This document shows positions 9,401 to 15,914 of a DNA stretch of 64,000 nt, piece by piece. The stretch lies in contig DATAVR010000032.1 in NCBI GenBank assembly GCA_036267635.1, forward strand, positions 1-64,000. The letters are read 5' to 3'. Position numbers and translations under genes: made by a program. The notes below the pieces were generated by a model. The model did not search any database and was not told the DNA's origin. It saw nothing but the letters and a program-made list of their open reading frames with translations. The DNA comes from JADGRB01 sp036267635 (GTDB lineage Bacteria; Myxococcota_A; Polyangia; Fen-1088). The first letter of the stretch is position 1, and each line of letters opens with the position of its first letter.

Positions 9401-9723
9401 ACCAGGCGCGGGCAGAAGACAGCAAGCTCTCCGCGCTCGACGCGGCGATAAAAGCCGCCTCGACGCGCCTGCGACCGGTCCTCATGACGGCGCTGGCGAT
9501 GATCCTGGGCATGCTGCCGATGGCGCTGGCGCTCGGTGAGGGTGGAGAGCAGAACGCACCGCTCGGCCGCGCGGTCATCGGCGGGCTCCTGATGGCGACG
9601 ATGGTGACCTTGTTCGTGGTCCCGACCGTCTACGTGATCCTGCGCCGGAAGCCGCCCACGGCCCACGAGCTGGATGAGCGGTTTGCCCGCGAGTCACAGG
9701 GCGCCACCGCGGGGGCCAAATGA
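6436..9723 (+). CDS. RND-family efflux pump inner-membrane permease (AcrB/HAE1-like)
   Basis: A 1095-residue proton-driven transporter of the AcrB superfamily. The usual plan is visible: TM1 (residues 10-30), a first periplasmic loop starting RRDILPNIDIPVVNVIW, a block of TM helices from about 335 with VGMLVDDATVEVENI (helix 4, carrying the intramembrane Asp pair), a second large periplasmic loop, and a C-terminal TM block. Substrates cannot be told from sequence. The second loop carries an unusual Pro/Thr/Gly-rich insertion at about 8833-8960. The stop overlaps the start of the adaptor gene in ATGA (9720-9723), and TolC follows, so this is a complete tripartite export operon in pump-adaptor-TolC order. 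Confidence 0.93.
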   Translation: MWIVRLALRRPYTVLVSVLAVLLFSGLALQRLRRDILPNIDIPVVNVIWNFPGLSADDMEKRVVFITERAVSTTVGDIERIESQSLLGIGLVRVYFQEGVDVGAAIAQINAVCNTILRILPPGITPPNILQYNASNVQVAQLTVKSDSVSEQELFDYGLNFLRLRLFTIKGLSTPAPFGGRTREIVADLEPRKMQAHGVSAEDVVTALTNNNVILPAGQARIGGTEYDVLMNSSPLTVEEFDAMPLKVENGMTVLLGDVAHVHDGYAVQSNIVHVNGRRATYLSILRKVGASTLTVVDAVKKLLPSIRAAAPKGTELSIDFDQSVFVRAAISSVLREAGIAAVLVSLMILGFLGSWRLVVIVCTSIPIALLFGIIGLFLTGQTLNLMTLGGLALAVGMLVDDATVEVENIHRNRLSGKPLTVAILDGAHQVAVPALAATLTICIVFFPVLMLEGPARYLFVSLAIAVVFSMIASYLLSRTLVPTLARRLLSGQEVGQEKRGDEERGWGERFNQWRDRQLDRLREGHVAALAVCIEHRRIFLVGGLVFAIVSLALVKVVGFDFFPAVDTGQMRLHVRAPIGTRIEDTETMVADVETEIRRIIPPDELDMVNDMIGIPTFYNLAFVSTDNVGDQDAEVLVQLKKKHHPSQDYMARIRRELPAKLPALETYFMPADVVTQVLNFGVSSMIDVQIEGKDMDASFAIARDLYTKMRQVPGTEDVRISQVFNHPALQVNVDRQQAMQLNLGFRDVAGSLLTSLSSSSLSNPNFWVNPANGVNYNVAVQTPILKMASIDDLLETAVTPAGGPATEDTTANVPTATPGPLAVGPGTLAPTSNAAPYLGGIARLVPTQDRASINHYTVQPIVDVQASVHGRDLGAVTGDIQDLIRGIKKPPGVRLMIRGQAQSMRESFESFGLGLLVAIALVYLLLMILFQSALDPLIIMVAVVGAFVGIAWMLAVTGTTLNVESFMGAIMAIGIAVSNSILLVSFANQARAEDSKLSALDAAIKAASTRLRPVLMTALAMILGMLPMALALGEGGEQNAPLGRAVIGGLLMATMVTLFVVPTVYVILRRKPPTAHELDERFARESQGATAGAK

Positions 9724-11051
9724 GCGGCGACAGCAACACCGACGACTACGGCCGGCGCGCCTACGACCATCGTCAGCCCGACCCGAAGGAGGCGGAGCCG
9801 AAGCCCGAGAGCTCCAAGCATGACGAAGCCGGGAAGAACGAGGGACCCGAGCGCCCTGCCATCTCGCCGCAAACGACGCGGCGTCTGGCCTGGGGCGGCG
9901 GGCTCGCCCTGGTGCTGGCGATCCTCTTTGCCAGCTTCTTGTTCTGGCACCATCACCACCAGCTGAAGAAGGAAGCCGAGCGGCGCCGGCAAGAGGTCGC
10001 GCGCGGGCCGCGCATCTTCGTCGCCCAGGTGCGGCTGACGCCCGGCGCGCGTGAGCTCACGCTGCCTGCCGACGTCCGCGGTTTCCTGCAGGCGACCGTC
10101 TACGCCAAGGTGTCCGGGTACGTGAAGACGATCCTGGTCGACAAAGGTGATCGGGTCACGGAGGGACAGGTGCTGGGGGTGCTGGAGTCGCCCGAGGTCG
10201 ATCAGCAGGTGGCCGCGGCCGAAGCGGACCTGATCATCAAGCAGCGGACCTTCGAGCGCTACCGCCTGCTGGTGAAGAAGGACTACGTATCGGCGCAGGA
10301 CTTCGAGACGGCGCGCGCGCAGTTCCAGGTCTCGCAGGCGAACGTGAAGCAAGCGAAGGCGATGCAGGCCTACGAGACGCTGCACGCGCCCTACACCGGG
10401 ACCGTCACCGCCCGGTACGTCGACCGCGGGGCCCTGGTCCCGGCGGCGACCGGCTCGACCCAGAGCGCGTTGCCCTTGGTCGACGTCGCCGATCTCCGGC
10501 GGCTTCGCATCCTCGTCTTCGTGCAGCAGGACGCCGCGCCTTACGTCCACGCCGGCGACACGGTCCGCGTCGCCATCGATCAGCAGCCGAACGTGCGGAT
10601 CGAGGCCCCCATCAGCCGCTGTGCCGACGCGCTCGACCCGCGCTCCCGCACGATGTTGTGCGAGATCTGGGTCGACAACGACCACCATCTGTTCCCCGGG
10701 ACGTTCGTGCACGTGACGCTGCGCTTGGCGACGCCGCAGTTGCCGGTCATCTCGTCGTCAGCGCTGATCATGCGGAAGGACAAGCCGGCCGTCGCCCTCG
10801 TCCGCGGGTCGAAGATCCATTTCGCGTCGGTGCGGCCCGGCCTCGACGACGGCAAGACGGTGCAGATCCTCGACGGTCTCCAGGCCGGCGACCGGGTCGC
10901 GCTGTCGCCGCCCGCGGAGCTGACGGAGGGGGCGCTCGTGCAGCCGGTCGAACAGAAGAGCGAGGCGGGGGGCGAGAGCAAGGGCGGCCGCGACGGCGGC
11001 GCCTCCGATGGAGGGAGCGACGCCGCAGCGGACGGCGGCGCGCACGGGTGA
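9720..11051 (+). CDS. RND efflux periplasmic adaptor (membrane fusion protein)
   Basis: 443 residues. An unusually long, charged cytoplasmic N-terminus (about 55 residues, rich in Lys, Glu and Pro) precedes a single TM helix (GGLALVLAILFASFLFW), and a His-rich patch (HHHH) follows directly. The periplasmic part has the biotinyl-lipoyl-like halves (YAKVSGYVKTILVDKGDRV), a helical hairpin, and the beta-barrel region ending in VRPGLDDGKTVQILDGL. The C-terminus is a low-complexity Gly/Asp/Ser tail. It bridges the pump to TolC. It is translationally coupled to the pump by ATGA, and TolC starts 3 bp after its stop. The family is clear; the His cluster at the membrane exit is notable but may not bind metal. 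Confidence 0.92.
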   Translation: MSGDSNTDDYGRRAYDHRQPDPKEAEPKPESSKHDEAGKNEGPERPAISPQTTRRLAWGGGLALVLAILFASFLFWHHHHQLKKEAERRRQEVARGPRIFVAQVRLTPGARELTLPADVRGFLQATVYAKVSGYVKTILVDKGDRVTEGQVLGVLESPEVDQQVAAAEADLIIKQRTFERYRLLVKKDYVSAQDFETARAQFQVSQANVKQAKAMQAYETLHAPYTGTVTARYVDRGALVPAATGSTQSALPLVDVADLRRLRILVFVQQDAAPYVHAGDTVRVAIDQQPNVRIEAPISRCADALDPRSRTMLCEIWVDNDHHLFPGTFVHVTLRLATPQLPVISSSALIMRKDKPAVALVRGSKIHFASVRPGLDDGKTVQILDGLQAGDRVALSPPAELTEGALVQPVEQKSEAGGESKGGRDGGASDGGSDAAADGGAHG

Positions 11052-11054
11052 CGG

Positions 11055-12485
11055 ATGCGAGCGGTTCTTCCGTGGGTGGCGGCCGCCTGGGTGTGTCGAA
11101 TCGCGACAGCGCTCGCCGAACCGGTCCCCAGCTTGACCCTGGACGACGCGATCCGCATCGCGCGCAGCCACCACCCGACCATCGAGGCTCAGCGCGGGGC
11201 GGCCGAGGCCGCGCACGGACGTCAGGAGCAGGCGCTGGCGCGGTTGCTCCCCTTCGTCCAGGGGAACGTCGCCTACGCGCCCACCACCCCCAACCTGGCG
11301 GCCACGCCGGCCGAGGTGCGCACGCTCCTGGCCTCGGCCGGCCGCGACACCGTCATCGACGCGGCGGGGGTGCCGACAGTGGTCACCTGCCGAACGCCGG
11401 GGATCGGCAACTGCGTGCCGGTGGGAGCGCCGCCCAACAGCTGGTCGTTGGAGAGCTACTGGACGGCCCAGGTCGGCCTCAGCTGGACCGTGTGGGACTG
11501 GGGACACTCGATCTACGGCTATCGCGGGGCGCGTGATCTGGCGGCGGCCGCCGACGTCGGGGTGCGGAGCTCGGAGCGCGACGTGGTCCTGCAGGTGTCG
11601 TTGGCTTTCTTCGCCGCGGTGACCGCCGACGAACAGGTGGCCGTCGCCGAGGACGCGGTCAGAACCTACGCGGCGCACACGGCGCAGACCCGCGGGCTGC
11701 ACGACGCCGGCCTGCGCACCGGCATCGACGTGGCGACCGCCGAGTCGGCCCAGGCCTCGGCCGAGATCACGCTGGCGCGGACGCGCGCCGCGCAAGAGTC
11801 GGCGCGCGCGCAGCTCGAGGTGGCCCTGGGCGTCGACCACTGGCAGGGCTGGAGCTTGACCGCTGCCCCCGCCACCTTCGAGATGCAGCCCCTCGATCAG
11901 CAGCGCGCCGGTGCGTCGGTTGACGTGCTGGTCGACGCGGCCGCGGCTCAACGGACCGAGATCGAGCAGCTCCGGTTGACCGAGCGGGGCCTCTCCGCGA
12001 ACGTCGCGGCGACGCAGGGCTCATATCTGCCGCAGTTGACGCTGAGCCTGAGCCCGCTTTGGGCCGGTCCGGATCTCTCGTCGCTGACTCCCAATCTGAC
12101 GCTGATGATCGGACTCGGCTACTCGAGCGGCGGAATGAGCCCGTTCCTGGTGCACGGGCAGACGCGCGAAGCCGCGGGGAACCTGGTCGGGGCGCGGGCC
12201 CAAGAGCGCGCGACCTGGGACGCCATCCGAGAGGAGACCATCGTTGCCCGGGCGGGCCTGGTATCGGCGTGCGACAGCCTCCGCTTCGCGCGCACGCTGG
12301 TCGAGGCGTCGACACGACAGAAGGGCCTCGCCGAGGGGCGCTACCAGACCGGCGTCGGCAACGTGATCGAGCTCTACGATGCCCTGCTGACCGACGTGAA
12401 CGCTCGATTTCAGCTGGTGCAGGCTCGCCTCGACCTGGCGTCGGCGCGGGCACGCATCGAGCATGCGCTGGGCGAATCGCCGTGA
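11055..12485 (+). CDS. TolC-family outer-membrane efflux channel
   Basis: 476 residues. A signal peptide (about residues 1-21, ending ATALAEP) leads into the typical TolC start SLTLDDAIRIARSHHPTIEAQRG. Two similar helical/beta halves follow, with the second-half signature AEGRYQTGVGNVIELYDALLTDVNARFQL near the C-terminus, which I quote only by its ends (AEGRYQTG and RFQL). It forms the trimeric outer-membrane exit duct. It lies 3 bp after the adaptor and is the last gene of the operon, with a 206-bp gap downstream. Length and architecture are normal. Confidence 0.92.
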   Translation: MRAVLPWVAAAWVCRIATALAEPVPSLTLDDAIRIARSHHPTIEAQRGAAEAAHGRQEQALARLLPFVQGNVAYAPTTPNLAATPAEVRTLLASAGRDTVIDAAGVPTVVTCRTPGIGNCVPVGAPPNSWSLESYWTAQVGLSWTVWDWGHSIYGYRGARDLAAAADVGVRSSERDVVLQVSLAFFAAVTADEQVAVAEDAVRTYAAHTAQTRGLHDAGLRTGIDVATAESAQASAEITLARTRAAQESARAQLEVALGVDHWQGWSLTAAPATFEMQPLDQQRAGASVDVLVDAAAAQRTEIEQLRLTERGLSANVAATQGSYLPQLTLSLSPLWAGPDLSSLTPNLTLMIGLGYSSGGMSPFLVHGQTREAAGNLVGARAQERATWDAIREETIVARAGLVSACDSLRFARTLVEASTRQKGLAEGRYQTGVGNVIELYDALLTDVNARFQLVQARLDLASARARIEHALGESP

Positions 12486-12619
12486 CCGGGTCGAGCCAGC
12501 GCCACCCAGGTTCCAGGATGTTGGACGCCAATCGCCGATGCAGGAGCGAGGAGGCATCCGCGCCGATCGGCGGCGGATTCTTGCGAATCGTGAGACATTT
12601 TGTTTGTTTCAACAACGAG

Positions 12620-12638
12620 CACTCGCGTTTCGCGGGTG
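12620..12638 (+). terminator. Hairpin downstream of tolC, possible weak terminator
   Basis: An 8-bp stem CACTCGCG/CGCGGGTG (one G-U pair in RNA) closes a TTT loop. It sits 135 bp after the tolC stop and 54 bp before the response-regulator gene. No T-run follows, so intrinsic termination is uncertain. The surrounding 206-bp gap is otherwise without recognisable features, apart from a local T-rich stretch at about 12599-12610. Confidence 0.3.
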
Positions 12639-12691
12639 TTGGCCGTTGACAACTCATAGCGCGAGGCCACGTTGGCTGGCGCTGGAACGTC

Positions 12692-13120
12692 ATGACTAAG
12701 GTCTTCATCGTAGATGACCACCCGATCCTCTGCGAGGTCGTGGCCTCCCTGCTCGGCAGCGATCCGGCATTCGAGGTGGTCGGCATGGCCTCCAGCATTC
12801 ACGAGACGTTGGCCGTCGTGGAGGAATGCGGCCCTGACCTGATGTTGATCGACCTCTCGCTTCAGGACGGCAGCGGCATTCAACTGGTGCGGGCGTTGCG
12901 GAGCCGCGGAATTACGGCGCGCGTGTTGATCCTGACCGGCGTGCGCAGCAAGCTCGTTGCCGCCGAAGCATTGTCTATTGGCGTTGCGGGCTATGTTCTC
13001 AAAGAGCAATCGCCCACCGACCTTCTCACGGCAATCGACGCCGTGGTCGGAGGCGGAACCTATATTGCCCCGAGCGTCACCCCCTCGCTGCCGGCGGCGC
13101 CGGTGCGTTTCGCAAACTAG
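12692..13120 (+). CDS. Receiver-only response regulator (NarL-like receiver without HTH)
   Basis: 142 residues forming one CheY-like receiver: acidic residues in FIVDDHP, phospho-acceptor Asp54 in LIDLSLQDGSG, Thr in LTG and Lys104 in YVLKEQS. The receiver sequence, including DDHPILCEVV and the end GGGTYIAPSV, is of the NarL/FixJ kind, which normally continues through a linker into a LuxR-type HTH. Here the protein stops at the linker (LPAAPVRFAN). I checked the following bases in another frame and found no LSPRE-type HTH. It may act as a phosphate shuttle or sink, or be a shortened regulator. It precedes CheB-CheR and kinase genes on the same strand, a likely signalling cluster. Confidence 0.85.
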   Translation: MTKVFIVDDHPILCEVVASLLGSDPAFEVVGMASSIHETLAVVEECGPDLMLIDLSLQDGSGIQLVRALRSRGITARVLILTGVRSKLVAAEALSIGVAGYVLKEQSPTDLLTAIDAVVGGGTYIAPSVTPSLPAAPVRFAN

Positions 13121-13196
13121 GTGCTGGAGCGACGGCTGAGCTTCCGAAGATCGTGGTTACGGCGACGGCCGGGATCTGATACATCGATGAACGTCG

Positions 13197-15896
13197 ATGC
13201 CGTCTTCTAGCAGGGAGGATTCGCGGGCGGATGGTGGGCTGGCGGCGCCCGGCGGCGAGCAACCCCCCCCGGCCGAGAACGACGAGCGAGAGCAGAACGG
13301 TCAGACCGCAAAATTTTTCATCGTGGGCGTCGGCGCCTCGGCCGGTGGCCTCGAGGCGCTGACGGCATTTCTCAAGGGCCTGGTGCTGGACTCGATGGCG
13401 ATCGTCATCGTCCAGCACCTCGCGCCCAAGCACGAAAGCCTGCTGCCGGCCCTGCTGTCGCGATCGAGCGCAGCGAAGGTGATGGCCGTGACGGACGGAA
13501 TGCCGGTCGAACCGGGCGGCATCTACGTCATTCCGCCCAACGCCGATCTGGCGATTCTGCAGGGAACCCTGCACCTCATGACGCCGCCCGGCGGCGCCGC
13601 GCGCGGCCCGCACCTCGCGCGCGGCCCGCACCTGCCGGGCGGCCCGCACCTGCCGCGCGGCCCGCACCTGCCGATCGACTACTTCTTTCGTTCGCTCGCC
13701 GAGGACCAGGGATCCCGAGCCATCGGGGTTGTCCTTTCGGGAACGGGCTCCGATGGAACGTTCGGTCTGCAAGCGATCAAGGAGGCCGGCGGGATCACGT
13801 TCGCCCAGGAGCCCGCGTCGGCCAAGTACGACGGCATGCCGCGCAGTGCGATCGACAGCGGCTGGGCCGATTTCACGCTGGCGCCCGAAGGCATAGCCGA
13901 CGAGCTGCTCAGGATCCGGACGCACCCCTATCTCACCCGGCAGCGCCCGAGCTCGCCACAGGCTCAGGAGAGCGTCGGGAAGCTCATCGTGCTGATGCGG
14001 TCGGCGTTCGGCAACGATCTCACCTACTACAAGCCGACGACGATGGACCGTCGCATCGAACGCCGGATGGCGCTGCACAGGATCGAAACGCTGTCGGACT
14101 ACTTGAAGTTCGTTCAGAGCAACGCCAACGAGCTGCGGCTTCTGTACAAGGACATGCTCATCGGCGTCACCAGCTTTTTCCGGGACCGAGAGTCGTTCGA
14201 GAGCCTCGAGGCCAACATCATCCCCCGCATCGTGGAAGGTAAGGAACGCGGCGGACAGATCCGCGCCTGGGTGCCCGCCTGCTCGACCGGCGAGGAGGTC
14301 TACTCGCTCGCCATCGCAGTGCTGGAGGTCTTGGGCGATCGGGCTGCCGAGCTCCGGGTGCAGATCTTCGGGACCGATGTCGACGAAGCGTCGATTCAGC
14401 GCGCCCGCCGGGGTCTCTTTCCGAACAACATCGCCCTCGACGTCTCGCTCGAGCGCCTGCAGCGCTTCTTCTCCAAGAAGGAGAACGGATACCAGATCTC
14501 CCGCCGAATTCGGGAGATGGTCGTCTTTTCCACCCAGAACGTCACTCGAGACGCGCCCTTCTCGCGGCTCGATCTGGTGAGCTGCCGCAATCTGCTCATC
14601 TATCTGCGTCCGACCATGCAGAAGAGGGTCCTGCGAATCCTGCACTATTCGCTGCTCCCGACCGGCTATCTCATGCTCGGGAGCTCGGAGAGCGTGGGAG
14701 ATCTCGCCGACTACTTCGCGATCGTCGATCGCAAGAGCAAGATCTACTCACGGCGGCAGGTGGCCGAGACGGCCGCTCTCGAGGTCGGGCTCGGCGCGAA
14801 GATTCTGGAGCCGACGCAACCGGTACCCTCCTCGACGGGCCATCGGACCGGCACAACGCTGGCGAGCTTGGCGGAGCGGAAGATCCTCGAGCTTTACGGT
14901 CCCCCCGGGGTCGTGGTCAACGACGACCTCGACGTCATCCATATCCGGGGCCGTACCCGTGGCTACCTCGAACCGATGCCCGGTGCGCCCAGCTTCAACA
15001 TCTTGCGCCTCGCCCGCCCCGACCTCCACGTCGAGCTCCGACGTGTCCTTCAGGAAGCACGGTCCAAAAATACCCGCGCCACCATCGAGTGCCGGATCGT
15101 CGACGAGGGCGCCGCCCGTCCGATCACCATCGAGGTCATTCCGGTGTCGGACCCGGAGACCAAGGCGCGCTGCTTCATGGTCCTCTTTCACGACGCGTCG
15201 TCGAATCTGCTGCCGGCTCGCCGGGGCAGTGAAACCGAGCCGGCCGCGGCTCCCAACTCGGCGCAGGAGGAGCGGACCAGTGAGCTCGAACGCGAGCTGA
15301 TGACGACGAAAGAATATTTGCAAAGCGCGGTCGAGGAGCTGGAGAGCTCGAACGAGGAGCTGAAGTCGTCGAACGAGGAGCTGCAATCGTCGAACGAAGA
15401 GCTCCAGAGCACGAACGAGGAGCTCGAAACGTCGAAGGAGGAGCTCCAGTCCTCCAATGAGGAGCTGACGACCGTCAATGACGAGCTGCACAGCCGCATG
15501 GGCGAGCTGCAGCTCATCAACGACGACCTCCACAACATCCTCTCGGGCATGGGCAGCGCGATGATCATCGTCGGGCTCGACCTGCGGATCAGGAGATTCA
15601 CCCAGGTCGCCGAGACGCTCATGAACCTGGTCCCCAGCGACATCGGTCGATCGGTGAGCCTGCTCAACGCGTTCATCTTGGGTGAGCGGATCGAGCAGCT
15701 GACGGCGCAAGCCATCGAGAAGCTGGTGCCGATCGAAAAGCGGATCGCCTGCGCAAACCAGCGCTGGTACGAGCTCCACATCGCCCCGTACAAGACGCTC
15801 GATCGTTCGATCAAAGGCGCGGTGATCGTTCTCCTCGACGTCGATGACAGCCGGAGGCTGGCGGAGCGAGACGCCGGCGGCCGATCGATGCCCTGA
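13197..15896 (+). CDS. CheB-CheR fusion with coiled coil and PAS (atypical chemotaxis-type signalling protein)
   Basis: 899 residues. CheB-like methylesterase domain (40-235): catalytic Ser48 in VGVGASAGG, His74 in VQHLAP, Asp186 in SGTGSDG; no receiver precedes it. CheR-like methyltransferase (about 260-515): SFFRDRE, SAM-site ACSTGEEVYSLAI and SCRNLLIYL. Then a PAS-like segment (565-670), a very regular coiled coil of SSNEEL heptads (717-765) and a final PAS (775-885). Such proteins are thought to link reversible methylation to two-component signalling, rather than to flagellar chemotaxis. Many relatives carry a kinase module at the C-terminus. This one ends after PAS, and a separate PAS-GAF kinase starts 18 bp later. 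A four-unit RGPHLP repeat lies inside the CheB domain. Confidence 0.92.
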   Translation: MPSSSREDSRADGGLAAPGGEQPPPAENDEREQNGQTAKFFIVGVGASAGGLEALTAFLKGLVLDSMAIVIVQHLAPKHESLLPALLSRSSAAKVMAVTDGMPVEPGGIYVIPPNADLAILQGTLHLMTPPGGAARGPHLARGPHLPGGPHLPRGPHLPIDYFFRSLAEDQGSRAIGVVLSGTGSDGTFGLQAIKEAGGITFAQEPASAKYDGMPRSAIDSGWADFTLAPEGIADELLRIRTHPYLTRQRPSSPQAQESVGKLIVLMRSAFGNDLTYYKPTTMDRRIERRMALHRIETLSDYLKFVQSNANELRLLYKDMLIGVTSFFRDRESFESLEANIIPRIVEGKERGGQIRAWVPACSTGEEVYSLAIAVLEVLGDRAAELRVQIFGTDVDEASIQRARRGLFPNNIALDVSLERLQRFFSKKENGYQISRRIREMVVFSTQNVTRDAPFSRLDLVSCRNLLIYLRPTMQKRVLRILHYSLLPTGYLMLGSSESVGDLADYFAIVDRKSKIYSRRQVAETAALEVGLGAKILEPTQPVPSSTGHRTGTTLASLAERKILELYGPPGVVVNDDLDVIHIRGRTRGYLEPMPGAPSFNILRLARPDLHVELRRVLQEARSKNTRATIECRIVDEGAARPITIEVIPVSDPETKARCFMVLFHDASSNLLPARRGSETEPAAAPNSAQEERTSELERELMTTKEYLQSAVEELESSNEELKSSNEELQSSNEELQSTNEELETSKEELQSSNEELTTVNDELHSRMGELQLINDDLHNILSGMGSAMIIVGLDLRIRRFTQVAETLMNLVPSDIGRSVSLLNAFILGERIEQLTAQAIEKLVPIEKRIACANQRWYELHIAPYKTLDRSIKGAVIVLLDVDDSRRLAERDAGGRSMP
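13602..13673 (+). repeat. Four 18-bp in-frame tandem units in the CheB domain
   Basis: Four consecutive six-codon units encode RGPHLA, RGPHLP, GGPHLP and RGPHLP (residues 136-159), directly before IDYFF. In CheB proteins as I know them a single RGPHLPIDYFF-like motif occurs at this place. The extra units therefore look like a slippage expansion of a conserved loop next to the active site. Confidence 0.9.
15345..15491 (+). repeat. 21-bp heptad-coding repeat (SSNEEL coiled coil)
   Basis: Seven consecutive 21-bp units encode heptads of the type SSNEELK/Q (residues 717-765), with degeneration towards the end (TSKEELQ, TVNDEL). This is the standard signalling coiled coil of CheB-CheR-PAS proteins, visible as a DNA-level repeat. 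Confidence 0.85.
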
Positions 15897-15914
15897 GAGG
15901 ACCCGAGGTCGCAG

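Noticed and set aside
6421..9666. 1081-codon open frame antisense to the first RND pump
   Set aside because: The translation is Asp/Arg/His/Gln-rich without any fold, a typical antisense frame of a high-GC gene; the sense frame is a clear AcrB-family protein.
13602..13673. Repeat as a CRISPR array
   Set aside because: Units are directly adjacent with no spacers and lie inside a conserved coding region.
15345..15491. Heptad repeats in the CheB-CheR protein as a CRISPR-like or mobile repeat
   Set aside because: The units are in frame and encode the coiled coil normal for this family.
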